A program made the translations under genes and the position numbers. Positions 37,946-46,623 of a DNA stretch of 64,000 bases are shown piece by piece. Numbering within the stretch: position 1 is the stretch's first letter; each line of letters begins with the position of its first letter. The stretch comes from Aureibaculum algae (GTDB lineage: Bacteria > Bacteroidota > Bacteroidia > Flavobacteriales > Flavobacteriaceae), in assembly GCF_006065315.1 (NCBI RefSeq), contig NZ_CP040749.1:3610501-3674500 (forward strand). The letters are read 5' to 3'. Under the pieces are notes generated by a model, which saw only the letters and a list, made by a program, of their open reading frames with translations, was not told the DNA's origin and made no database searches.

Positions 37946-39331
37946 TTATAATGTTTCCATAAAGAGTAAAGCAAAATAACCGACTATAAAACCTATAGCA
38001 GCTAACCACGTAATATTCTTTAAATACCATATAAAATCAATCTTTTCCATACCCATTGCGGCAACACCAGCAGCAGAACCAATAATAAGCATACTACCCC
38101 CTGTTCCTGCGGAATACGCAATTAAATGCCAGAGACTAGCATCCATTGGCAAATCATACATACCCATTGATGCAGCCACTAACGGAACATTATCAATAAT
38201 AGCACTCAAAATACCTAAAATAAAGATCACAACAGATTGATTAGGAATAGCACTATTGAGTATTTCTGCTACATATCTCAATGTACCCACTTGAACCTCC
38301 ACTCCATCAATGTTTACGCTTCCATAAACCAGGGCTTCTAAAGCCGCTACAGCCATTAAAATACCCAAGAAAAATAAGATACTAGACATTTCTATTCTAG
38401 ATAATGCTTTATGTGCAGAGTACAAATGCTTACGTTCATTTGTAAAATCTTCTTCAGGGTGAATATATTCAGAAACTAGCCAAACAACACCTAAAGCTAA
38501 CATCATACCTAAATAAGGAGGTAAATGTGTAACTGTTTTAAAAATTGGAACAGAAACAATCATTCCTAATCCTAAAAATAGCATTGTTTTACTACTTAAT
38601 AAAGATTTATTTGCCTCATTGTAATCATTAGGATCTGTATCCACGTTACCCTTAAATGCAGGTAACAACGTAGCAACAAATACCGGAATCACCATACATA
38701 TTATAGAAGGTAATACTAATCTTTCTACTAAATGTAAAGCGGAAACCCTTTTACCTATCCACAACATAGTGGTTGTTACATCTCCAATCGGAGACCACGC
38801 TCCTCCAGCATTAGCAGCTATAACAATCATACCTGCAAACCAAAGTCTATCGTTTCTTTCTGGTATTAATTTTCTTAATAAGGTTATCAATACAATTGTT
38901 GCCGTTAAATTATCTATAATGGCAGATAAAATAAAAGCTAATATTGCTAAAATCCATAATAATTTTTTCTTGCTTGTAGTCTTAACCCAGCTTTTAAGAA
39001 CATCAAACCCCTGATGTAGGTCAACAATTTCAACAATTGTCATTGCTCCAATCAAAAAGACTAAAATTTCAGCTGTTTTACCTAAATGATGTAGTAGCAT
39101 GTTGGTAAAACCTTCTTCTACATGTTCTTTATCATGGGCTCCTAAAAAATCAAAAACATTTTCATGACCATCAATAACATTAAACCAACCTTGATGAAAA
39201 CCAATTGCTAACAAGGCCCACATTAAAGCTGCCATGAGCAAGGCGGGGACAGTTTTATCTAATTTTAAAGGGTGCTCTAGAGTTATTGCTAAATAACCCA
39301 ATACAAAAATAAGTATAATTACTGCCGTCAT
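37946..39331 (-). CDS. nhaD: Na+/H+ antiporter NhaD family
   Basis: A 461-residue transporter with about twelve helices. Blocks typical of NhaD-type ion transporters are IDNLTATIVLITLL (~140), NAGGAWSPIGDVTTTMLWI (~177) and IIDNVPLVAASMGMYD (~375), a duplicated D-N motif in two repeats. It exports sodium in exchange for protons, useful for a marine cell. It lies 34 bp downstream of the Glu/Leu dehydrogenase and may share its transcript; its end is marked by a strong terminator. Confidence 0.93.
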   Translation of the reverse strand: MTAVIILIFVLGYLAITLEHPLKLDKTVPALLMAALMWALLAIGFHQGWFNVIDGHENVFDFLGAHDKEHVEEGFTNMLLHHLGKTAEILVFLIGAMTIVEIVDLHQGFDVLKSWVKTTSKKKLLWILAILAFILSAIIDNLTATIVLITLLRKLIPERNDRLWFAGMIVIAANAGGAWSPIGDVTTTMLWIGKRVSALHLVERLVLPSIICMVIPVFVATLLPAFKGNVDTDPNDYNEANKSLLSSKTMLFLGLGMIVSVPIFKTVTHLPPYLGMMLALGVVWLVSEYIHPEEDFTNERKHLYSAHKALSRIEMSSILFFLGILMAVAALEALVYGSVNIDGVEVQVGTLRYVAEILNSAIPNQSVVIFILGILSAIIDNVPLVAASMGMYDLPMDASLWHLIAYSAGTGGSMLIIGSAAGVAAMGMEKIDFIWYLKNITWLAAIGFIVGYFALLFMETL

Positions 39332-39365
39332 TGTTTGGTTTTTAATTTGGCATAAATATATAAAA

Positions 39366-40598
39366 TTAAATCAATTGTTCCAACGCAATTCTGAAACCTG
39401 TTTTGCAAATATCTGTTTTGTAAGGATGTAAGTCATATATTTTTTTTAAGGCTCTAAAAATAGTTTCTGAAGTATCATTAAATATAGCTTCATCTCGCAT
39501 CGGAATTTCAACTTTACTCTCCATTAAATAAGCAAAAACACGTGCAATACCACAATTTGAAACAAAATCTGGTAAAAGACTCACTTGCTTATCCGTGTAT
39601 TCCATAATCGGTCCAAAGAAAATTTCCTTATCTGCAAAAGGGACATTTGCTCCAGGTGAAATCACTTCCAATCCCGTTTTTATCATAGACGTAATCTGTT
39701 CTTTAGTTACTAACCTTGAGGCCGCTGCAGGAATAAAAATTTCCGCTGGAATTGTCCAAATGCGTTCATTCATTTCTTCAAATGGAATCATCTCTTCTGC
39801 CACCAACATATTTCCTCTTTTATTAAGAAACATTTGTCGTACATCCTCTGAACTAAATCCATTTTCATTAATAACCCCTCCACTCCTATCTATAATACCA
39901 ACAATTTTTGCTCCTAACTGATTTAAATAGTAAGCAGCCGCAGACCCTACATTTCCAAAACCCTGAACAATAGCACGTTTCCCTTTAATATCGCCTCCAT
40001 AAATATTATAGTAATGCTTAACAGCTTCGGCAACACCATAGCCCGTTAACATATCAGCAACTGTATATTTTCTTGAAATCTTAGGAGTATACTTAGGATC
40101 TTCTATTACCTTAATTACACCATGGCGTAATTGCCCAATTCTATTAATTTTCTCAGCTTCTGTTGGTTGAAAGTGACCATTAAAAACACCTTCTTGAGGA
40201 TGCCAAACACCACACTCTTCTGTTAGTGGAATTACATCGTGAATTTCATCAACATTCAAATCGCCACCTGTACCGTAGTAATGCTTTAACAAAGGAGACA
40301 CAACTTTATACCACCGTTCTAAAACGCCTCTTTTTCTAACATCATTCGGGTCAAAGTTAATTCCCGATTTTGCACCACCTATCGCTGGGCCAGAAACTGT
40401 AAATTTAACTTCCATGGTTTTTGCCAACGACAATACCTCATTCATATCCAATCCTTTACGCATTCTCGTACCACCACCGGCAGCTCCTCCACGCAATGAA
40501 TTAATAACCGTCCACCCCTCAGCTTCTGTTTCTGCATCTTGCCAATGGAAAACTATTTCTGGTTGTTTATCTTCGTACTTTTTTAATAATTCTTTCAT
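39366..40598 (-). CDS. Glu/Leu/Phe/Val dehydrogenase family protein
   Basis: A 410-residue amino-acid dehydrogenase. GGAAGGGTRMRKGLDMNEVL and GPAIGGAKSGINFDP (substrate-binding Lys) open the N-terminal domain; VQGFGNVGSAAAYYLNQLGAKIVGIIDRSGG (~215-245) is the NAD(P)-binding Rossmann domain. It interconverts an amino acid and its 2-oxo acid with release of ammonia. Substrate choice among glutamate, leucine and others cannot be read directly. Divergent from the acyl-CoA dehydrogenase gene. Confidence 0.9.
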   Translation of the reverse strand: MKELLKKYEDKQPEIVFHWQDAETEAEGWTVINSLRGGAAGGGTRMRKGLDMNEVLSLAKTMEVKFTVSGPAIGGAKSGINFDPNDVRKRGVLERWYKVVSPLLKHYYGTGGDLNVDEIHDVIPLTEECGVWHPQEGVFNGHFQPTEAEKINRIGQLRHGVIKVIEDPKYTPKISRKYTVADMLTGYGVAEAVKHYYNIYGGDIKGKRAIVQGFGNVGSAAAYYLNQLGAKIVGIIDRSGGVINENGFSSEDVRQMFLNKRGNMLVAEEMIPFEEMNERIWTIPAEIFIPAAASRLVTKEQITSMIKTGLEVISPGANVPFADKEIFFGPIMEYTDKQVSLLPDFVSNCGIARVFAYLMESKVEIPMRDEAIFNDTSETIFRALKKIYDLHPYKTDICKTGFRIALEQLI

Positions 40599-40932
40599 TT
40601 CTATTATAATTCAATTACATATTAATATCTTTTATGCAAGACAAACTTGCTTCTCTTAAAACAAAACACATTCTATGTAGCTATAATTGATTCATAATAT
40701 TATTTAAATAAAGGTTGAATTATTTTTTAAATTTCTTTTGAACACTTAAAGTAAAAACATATATTTAAAAACTAAATTTTAAAGTTAAAAAGTTAGTATT
40801 CTTACTCTATTAGTTACTAATATAGTCACTAATTTTTTACCAAATATTATTCATTCCGTAAAAATACAACAAGATTTTTATAAAAAATGTATATTTGATG
40901 TCATAAATTCTAATCTCACTAATAAATATATA
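40599..40932. other. Divergent intergenic region, 334 bp
   Basis: This AT-rich stretch separates two divergent genes and must hold both promoters. The plus-strand element is listed separately at 40890-40897. On the minus strand I found no TAnnTTTG match. ORFs in it are short and without protein character. Confidence 0.5.
40890..40897 (+). promoter_or_regulatory. Candidate -7 element of acyl-CoA dehydrogenase gene
   Basis: TATATTTG matches the Bacteroidota -7 consensus 35 bp before the start codon. No TTTG is present at the -33 position. Confidence 0.45.
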
Positions 40933-42075
40933 ATGGATTTTAATCTTACTGAAGAACATATAATGATTCGCGATGCTGCTCGTGAATTTGCTAAAACAGA
41001 ATTATTACCTGGAGTAATTGAACGAGACGACAAACAAGAATTCCCTAAAGAACAAATAAAAAAAATGGGAGAATTGGGATTTTTAGGAATGATGGTTGAT
41101 CCAAAATATGGCGGTGGAGGAATGGACACAATATCATATGTATTGGCTATGGAAGAAATTTCAAAAGTTGACGCATCCTGTTCTGTAGTAATGTCTGTGA
41201 ATAATTCGTTAGTTTGTTGGGGAATTGAAACCTACGGTACTGAAGAACAAAAACAAAAATACTTAACCAGATTAGCTACTGGAGAAATAATTGGTGCTTT
41301 TTGCCTTAGTGAACCTGAAGCTGGTAGTGATGCAACCTCACAAAAAACAACCGCAATTGACAAAGGAGATCATTATATTTTAAATGGTACAAAAAATTGG
41401 ATTACCAACGGAAGTACAGCCAGTGTTTATTTAGTAATAGCTCAAACGGATGTAGAAAAAGGACATAAAGGCATAAACGTATTAATTGTCGAAAAAGGAA
41501 TGCCTGGTTTTGAATTAGGCCCAAAAGAAAATAAATTAGGAATTAGAGGGTCTGACACCCACTCCTTATTATTTACTGATGTAAAGGTACCCAAAGAAAA
41601 TAGAATTGGTGAAGACGGATTTGGATTCAAATTTGCCATGAAAACCTTAGCAGGAGGTAGAATAGGAATTGCCTCACAAGCGTTAGGTATAGCTTCTGGT
41701 GCTTACGAATTGGCTTTACAATACTCTAAAGAACGTAAAGCTTTTGGTAAAGAAATTAGCAGACATCAAGCAATAGCTTTTAAATTAGCCGACATGGCAA
41801 CCGAAATTGAAGCGGCCAGACATTTATGTATGAAAGCTGCATGGGACAAAGACCAACATGCCAATTATGATTTATCTGGTGCCATGGCTAAACTTTACGC
41901 TGCTGAAATGGCTATGCGTGTTACCGTTGAAGCCGTACAAATACATGGTGGCTACGGTTTTGTAAAAGAATACCATGTAGAACGTATGATGCGTGATGCC
42001 AAAATAACCCAAATTTATGAAGGGACAAGCGAGATACAAAAGATTGTAATTTCGAGGAGTGTACTTAGAGATTAA
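40933..42075 (+). CDS. Acyl-CoA dehydrogenase
   Basis: A 380-residue flavoenzyme of standard length. MDFNLTEEHIMIRDAAREFAK is the usual start; GAFCLSEPEAGSDATSQKT (~125) and the WITNG block (~150) line the FAD and substrate site; ERKAFGKEISRHQAIAFKLADMATE (~265) and IYEGTSEIQKIVISR (~360) follow, the Glu of the last being the catalytic base of short- and branched-chain members. It introduces the alpha-beta double bond of an acyl-CoA in fatty-acid or branched-chain amino-acid breakdown. Single-gene unit ending at a hairpin. Confidence 0.95.
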   Translation: MDFNLTEEHIMIRDAAREFAKTELLPGVIERDDKQEFPKEQIKKMGELGFLGMMVDPKYGGGGMDTISYVLAMEEISKVDASCSVVMSVNNSLVCWGIETYGTEEQKQKYLTRLATGEIIGAFCLSEPEAGSDATSQKTTAIDKGDHYILNGTKNWITNGSTASVYLVIAQTDVEKGHKGINVLIVEKGMPGFELGPKENKLGIRGSDTHSLLFTDVKVPKENRIGEDGFGFKFAMKTLAGGRIGIASQALGIASGAYELALQYSKERKAFGKEISRHQAIAFKLADMATEIEAARHLCMKAAWDKDQHANYDLSGAMAKLYAAEMAMRVTVEAVQIHGGYGFVKEYHVERMMRDAKITQIYEGTSEIQKIVISRSVLRD

Positions 42076-42087
42076 AATATTTTTATA

Positions 42088-42125
42088 CATAATTGTATGA
42101 ACCTTAATGTGTTCATACAATTATG
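42088..42125. terminator. Convergent hairpin terminator
   Basis: Perfect 15-bp inverted repeat CATAATTGTATGAAC/GTTCATACAATTATG with an 8-base loop between the convergent acyl-CoA dehydrogenase gene and the small secreted protein gene. The minus strand continues into an A/T run with TTTT. Confidence 0.75.
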
Positions 42126-42515
42126 CTATAATTCGCTTCTAATAAATTCTGCTTGAGCACATTTAGTTGACAGGTAAAGTTTTTTATTATTTATTTCAAT
42201 TTTAAAGATTATTTCTTCATCATCAATTTTCATTTTTAACTTTTCTACTTCAAAAAGTACCCATAGCCCAAATTTTTCAATTTGTGTTAATTCTCCTTTT
42301 TTTTGATTAACAATCCGAAACTCTCCTGAGGTACAAAATTCAATTTGAAACAATTCAACAGCTTTTGATTCTTCTGACTCCCGAAAACATCCGCAATACG
42401 AACCAATTATATTATACCCTGCATAAGTCCAAGAACCAATAAAATCAATTCTATTAATTTCTTGAGAATTCGAATTAAAAAAATTTAATAGAAAACATAT
42501 AATAATGATACGCAT
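42126..42515 (-). CDS. Small secreted protein, unknown function
   Basis: A 129-residue protein with a signal peptide (MRIIIICFLLNFFNSNSQ). The mature part begins with IDFIGSWTYAGY, like the start of lipocalin-like small beta-barrels that measure out a FxGxW motif, and ends in alternating strand-like segments. Four cysteines (two in YCGCF) are present. I do not recognise the family. Monocistronic. Confidence 0.6.
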   Translation of the reverse strand: MRIIIICFLLNFFNSNSQEINRIDFIGSWTYAGYNIIGSYCGCFRESEESKAVELFQIEFCTSGEFRIVNQKKGELTQIEKFGLWVLFEVEKLKMKIDDEEIIFKIEINNKKLYLSTKCAQAEFIRSEL

Positions 42516-42708
42516 ATAATAATGACGGTTAAATCATTAAAATGTAACTCAAATAATTTAATTTTACTTTAGACATCCAAAATCCAGAGCTAATTATAAT
42601 TAATCCAATGATAAACATATCTTAAAACAACAAATAATATGTGAAAAACGGTACAATTTTTGTGCACTATCTAGTCGCAATATAAAGCAATCTCCAACTA
42701 TCAACCAC

Positions 42709-44235
42709 ATGAATACCAACATTCAAAAGTCATTATTTTCCTTCTTGTTCTGTTTTATTTCCTTTAGCTTTTTTGGGCAGTCTTCAGACTTTATTAATGG
42801 AAAAGTATTTGATGCTAAGACCAAAGAACCACTACCCTTTGCTACTGTATTATTAGCAAATAATAACTTAGGACTTGCTGCAAATGAAGAAGGTGATTTT
42901 AGAATCAGCATAAGACCAAATTTCTTGTCAGATACTATATCAATATCATTCATTGGTTACAACAGACAGTTAATAGCGTTTAGCAAATTCAAAATAAATG
43001 ATGTAAATAATATTTACTTGCAACCAGCTATTTTTACACTAGGCGAAGTTAAATTAACACCCCTTAAAGACAAGATAAGATCTAAAAAGGTGATTAAAGA
43101 AGTAATAAAAAATATATCAAAAAATTACCCTACTGATCCTTTTACTTATGTCTCCTATTACAGAGACTATCAAAAACACAAGAATGAATATATAAATCTG
43201 AATGAAGGCATCGTTCACACATTCGATAATGGTTTTGATGCCAATAGTAACCTAAATAAATATAGATTATTAGACTATAAAGTAAACACAGATTTTTTAA
43301 GGGAAGATTTACCCATACTTTATGATACACTAAATCCTGTAAATTATTCAGATTCTAAAAAATTTATCACTGACGCCTTTATACCTGATCAAGGTGGTAA
43401 TGAACTTTTTATTCTCCGAGTACATGATGCTATACGAAACTATAACACAAACTCATTTTCTTACATTTATAAATTAACTCGAGATTTATTAAAAAACCAT
43501 AAATTTTCAAAAGCAAAGCCCGTTTACAATAACAACCTTATGCTTTATAAAATTGAATTTACGAATAACAAACTCAAAACCGTACCTTGGATTAATATAT
43601 TAGGAGAACTGTATGTTGAACCCAATAATTTTGCCATCCATAAAATTATTTACAAATGCATGAACAAAGAAGATGACAAAGAGATATATAACATTACAAT
43701 GGAATATGGTCGAGAACAATCTATCGATTCTTTAATGTATTTAAAATATATTTCATTTAACAACACGTTCAATATTGTTGATAAAACTGATAACACTTAT
43801 TTCAGAATAATTAATAAATATTTATACCCTACATATTTAAAATTAAGAATGAATAATGAAGTTGATGAGGAATCCGTCAATAATAAAGATTTTTATACCT
43901 TTTATTCGGTGACGGGTAAAAAATTGGAGGTTGAAGATATTATTGTTAAGGATAAAACCATAATAGTTAATTTCAAAAATAAAAATTATAAAATAGCAAG
44001 AGTTACTGCTAAAATTTCAAACTTTAAAGACATCAATGGAAATTTATTAGGCAGAAAAAAAATCTTAAAATATAAACAGTATAGAGAGTTATTTGTTTTA
44101 GACAATAAAGACAGTTTAAAATTTAAAGACAGCTGTTATTTAATAGATAAACCATTAATTGATAACTGTATTTCTAAATATAATGGTGAAAATAAATATT
44201 GGATGAATACACCAGAAGGCATTAAAAAAGAATAA
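42709..44235 (+). CDS. Secreted CarboxypepD_reg-like domain protein
   Basis: A 508-residue protein. A signal peptide (to about residue 24) is followed by a CarboxypepD_reg-like beta-sandwich (~27-110: NGKVFDAKTKEPLPFATVLL, then LGLAANEEGDFRI). This domain also starts SusC-like receptors, but no TonB-dependent barrel follows: the remaining ~400 residues are mixed strand and helix with no motif I know. Such proteins are common in Bacteroidota, often of unknown role at the envelope. The gene converges on truA with 12 bp between stops. Confidence 0.7.
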   Translation: MNTNIQKSLFSFLFCFISFSFFGQSSDFINGKVFDAKTKEPLPFATVLLANNNLGLAANEEGDFRISIRPNFLSDTISISFIGYNRQLIAFSKFKINDVNNIYLQPAIFTLGEVKLTPLKDKIRSKKVIKEVIKNISKNYPTDPFTYVSYYRDYQKHKNEYINLNEGIVHTFDNGFDANSNLNKYRLLDYKVNTDFLREDLPILYDTLNPVNYSDSKKFITDAFIPDQGGNELFILRVHDAIRNYNTNSFSYIYKLTRDLLKNHKFSKAKPVYNNNLMLYKIEFTNNKLKTVPWINILGELYVEPNNFAIHKIIYKCMNKEDDKEIYNITMEYGREQSIDSLMYLKYISFNNTFNIVDKTDNTYFRIINKYLYPTYLKLRMNNEVDEESVNNKDFYTFYSVTGKKLEVEDIIVKDKTIIVNFKNKNYKIARVTAKISNFKDINGNLLGRKKILKYKQYRELFVLDNKDSLKFKDSCYLIDKPLIDNCISKYNGENKYWMNTPEGIKKE

Positions 44236-44247
44236 ATAAATTTGAAA

Positions 44248-45045
44248 TTAACTACTACTTGAAGAATTATTAAATTCCAAATCATACAATTGCAACCCCG
44301 AACTGGGAGCAATAGTCGGAAAAAATTTACGATCATTATTTTCCATTAGGGATTGTTCAATAAAGTCTAAATCTAGCTCCCCCTTTCCTAATTTAAATAA
44401 TACCCCCATCATCAATCTTATTTGATAACGTAAAAACCCACTCCCCTTAACACGTAAACAATAACTCTTTTCAGGAAAAAAATTGGCAGTGTAGATGTCA
44501 TTTTTAACAATTTCACAACAATCAATAGTTCGTTTAAAAATAGTATGAGCTGAAGGTTGTGTACAATATTTATGAAAAAAGTGCTCGCCTTCAAATAGTT
44601 TTGCCCCCTGTATCATCAACTCAATATCCAAATGTTCTTCTAACCCTACTATAAAAGGTGCAGCAAAAGGATGATTTTTTTCCCCAAAAGAAAAGAAATA
44701 CAAATATTCCTTAACCTTAGGATGTTGAATTATATTAAAATTACTAGTCGTCTTTTCAATAGCTAAACCTTTAAAATCTGGAGGAAAATTAGAATTCAAA
44801 TCTTTCATAAATGATTTCAATTCTAATTCTTCATCACAAAAAAGCTGAAAAACATAGTTGCTAGCAGACACCTTAGCATCCGTTCTACCCACCCCAAGTG
44901 TTTTATAATCCCGATGTTTAAACACAAAAGATAAGGTTTTATCAACCATTTCATGGAGCGTTTTTGCATTGGTTTGTTTTTGCCAACCATGAAAACGAAA
45001 GCCTAAGAATTGTAAATTAATCAAATAGGTAAACTGATACTTCAT
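44248..45045 (-). CDS. truA: TruA-type tRNA pseudouridine synthase, divergent form
   Basis: A 265-residue enzyme of normal TruA length. Asp56 in GVGRTDAKVSA is the catalytic Asp; the usual block is GRTDxGVHA, so this copy deviates at three positions after the Asp. Later parts (FLRYQIRLMMGVLFKLGKGEL, ~205-225) match the family C-terminus. TruA makes pseudouridine at positions 38-40 of tRNA anticodon arms. The altered motif suggests a paralogue with different targets or simple lineage divergence. Confidence 0.8.
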   Translation of the reverse strand: MKYQFTYLINLQFLGFRFHGWQKQTNAKTLHEMVDKTLSFVFKHRDYKTLGVGRTDAKVSASNYVFQLFCDEELELKSFMKDLNSNFPPDFKGLAIEKTTSNFNIIQHPKVKEYLYFFSFGEKNHPFAAPFIVGLEEHLDIELMIQGAKLFEGEHFFHKYCTQPSAHTIFKRTIDCCEIVKNDIYTANFFPEKSYCLRVKGSGFLRYQIRLMMGVLFKLGKGELDLDFIEQSLMENNDRKFFPTIAPSSGLQLYDLEFNNSSSSS

Positions 45046-45280
45046 AAATACATGCCATTATTAATAATGCAATATATATAAATCTTTAAACACTATTCCA
45101 CATTATCTAATATGTAACAAATGTGAGCTGTTTTTAATACATTAATATGTTATTTACACAAAAAAACTATCAATCAACATTTTTTCAGTTAAAATACTAC
45201 ACAATCTTACCGAAAATGATATTTTTTTCTTAAAACTGCATTTTTATCATATTATTAAAATTATAGTTTAAATTTTAATA
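45046..45280. other. Upstream part of the nitrogen-cluster regulatory region
   Basis: AT-rich DNA between truA and the first C5 box. It includes the unrecognised promoter of truA on the minus strand. No gene or strong hairpin seen. Confidence 0.4.
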
Positions 45281-45420
45281 CCCCCTATTTTTTAGACACC
45301 AAATTAACTAAATTTTATATTTTTAAAATTATACCCCCTATATTTTTATCAATAATAATTCAAATTACTACTTTTAACAAGTGCACCCCCTTTTTTTATT
45401 CAAATTAATTTCTACATTTG
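45281..45420 (+). promoter_or_regulatory. Promoter of the porin-amt cluster with three phased C5 boxes
   Basis: TACATTTG at 45413-45420 matches the -7 consensus. Three boxes of CCCCCT followed by an A/T run start at 45281, 45334 and 45386, that is 53 and 52 bp apart, close to five helical turns. The first two are longer matches, TACCCCCTA. The third lies 22 bp before the -7 element, where TTTG would normally be. This pattern fits binding of an activator to one DNA face, with the proximal site contacting polymerase. The identity of the protein is unknown. Confidence 0.6.
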
Positions 45421-45465
45421 ACCGCTGTAAGACAAAACATATTATTCAAATTAAAAATCAACTTT

Positions 45466-46542
45466 ATGAAATTAATTACAAAACATGAAAGTAAATCAAA
45501 ACTTAAAAATTTAAGATTTACAAAAAGTATTTTAACAATAGCAATACTATTAAGTGGCATAAATGCAATTGCCCAAACTGAAGGAGAAGAGAAAAAAAAC
45601 AAACTTTCTATTTCTGGTTCAGTAGATGCTTACTACCAATCTTATTTATCCACTTCTGATGATTTAGACCAGTCTTTCGGAACCGCTTTTGCAGAACAAT
45701 CTGGTTTTGCTTTAGGTATGGGTAATTTAATTGTAAGTTACGAAGGAGAGAAAATAGGTGCTGTTCTTGATTTAGTTTCAGGACCACGAGGTGCAGCTGC
45801 AACTTTTAATAGTGATATTATAGACGGTATCGTAAATCAAGCATACGTTTATTGGAATGTTTCTGAAGGAACTAAATTAACCATGGGACGTTTTAATACG
45901 TTTTTAGGATATGAAGTTATTTCTCCAGCAGCAAACTTTAACTACAGTACTTCTTATTTATTTTCGAACGGTCCTTTTTCACATCTAGGTTTAAAAGCAG
46001 ACTTTACATTATCTGATGATTTTAGCTTAATGCTTGCAATTATGAATCCTTGGGATACTAATGATGTTTCAACAACTGGTGAATATTCACTTGGTGCTCA
46101 AATAGGTTATTCTGGTCAATACTTAAACTTCTACTATGATAGTGGTAATTATGGTGGTTTAGGTTTTGAAGTTGATTACACAGGTGGATTCGATTTATCT
46201 GATAGCTTCTTCTTAGGAATTAACGGAGCATACCAAACAAGTGATGATCAAGGTTTCTACGGTGCTGCCTTATACCCACAATTAGCTACATCTGATTCTT
46301 TTAGCATTGGTTTAAGAGGAGAGTATTTTGGATATCACTCAAAAGATTTTGATGACTTACCAAGTGTATTCGCTACAACGTTAACAGCTAGCTACACCAT
46401 TGAAAACTTAATTATTAAGCCAGAAATCAGATTAGATTCTTGGAGCAATGTTGATAATAATGAGCCTTATGTAAATTCTAAAGGAGAAGCTGCAAATAGC
46501 TTATCTGCATTTACATTAGCAGCTATTTACAAGTTTGACTAA
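45466..46542 (+). CDS. Outer-membrane beta-barrel porin
   Basis: The frame can be read from a TTG at 45418, but that lies within the -7 promoter element; the ATG at 45466 is preferred, giving 358 residues. A long N-terminus leads to a signal peptide ending near INAIAQ. The mature protein is rich in Gly, Ser, Tyr and Phe with alternating strand pattern throughout (ISGSVDAYYQSY, KLTMGRFNTFLGYEV, FSNGPFSHLGLKADF) and ends LAAIYKFD, with a C-terminal aromatic, as outer-membrane barrels do. It resembles the OmpL-like porin-2 (BBP2) group. Position before two Amt genes suggests passage of ammonium or another small nitrogen source. Confidence 0.8.
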   Translation: MKLITKHESKSKLKNLRFTKSILTIAILLSGINAIAQTEGEEKKNKLSISGSVDAYYQSYLSTSDDLDQSFGTAFAEQSGFALGMGNLIVSYEGEKIGAVLDLVSGPRGAAATFNSDIIDGIVNQAYVYWNVSEGTKLTMGRFNTFLGYEVISPAANFNYSTSYLFSNGPFSHLGLKADFTLSDDFSLMLAIMNPWDTNDVSTTGEYSLGAQIGYSGQYLNFYYDSGNYGGLGFEVDYTGGFDLSDSFFLGINGAYQTSDDQGFYGAALYPQLATSDSFSIGLRGEYFGYHSKDFDDLPSVFATTLTASYTIENLIIKPEIRLDSWSNVDNNEPYVNSKGEAANSLSAFTLAAIYKFD

Positions 46543-46554
46543 TACTTTAAAAAA

Positions 46555-46590
46555 TTAAGCAAAGCAAGTATAGTTACAGGCTTTGCTTAA
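46555..46590 (+). terminator. Hairpin between porin and first amt
   Basis: Perfect 11-bp stem TTAAGCAAAGC/GCTTTGCTTAA with a 14-base loop, 12 bp after the porin stop. Only TCTTT follows, so it is a weak terminator or a transcript-stabilising stem that lets the porin be made in excess over Amt. Confidence 0.5.
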
Positions 46591-46623
46591 TCTTTAATAC
46601 TAACCCTTAAAAACCAAATAATT

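Noticed and set aside
42709..44235. SusC-like receptor suggested by the CarboxypepD_reg domain
   Set aside because: The protein has only 508 residues and no plug or barrel region follows the domain.
45418..45465. Upstream TTG start for the porin
   Set aside because: The TTG is part of the predicted -7 promoter element, so it would not be transcribed; the ATG at 45466 is better.
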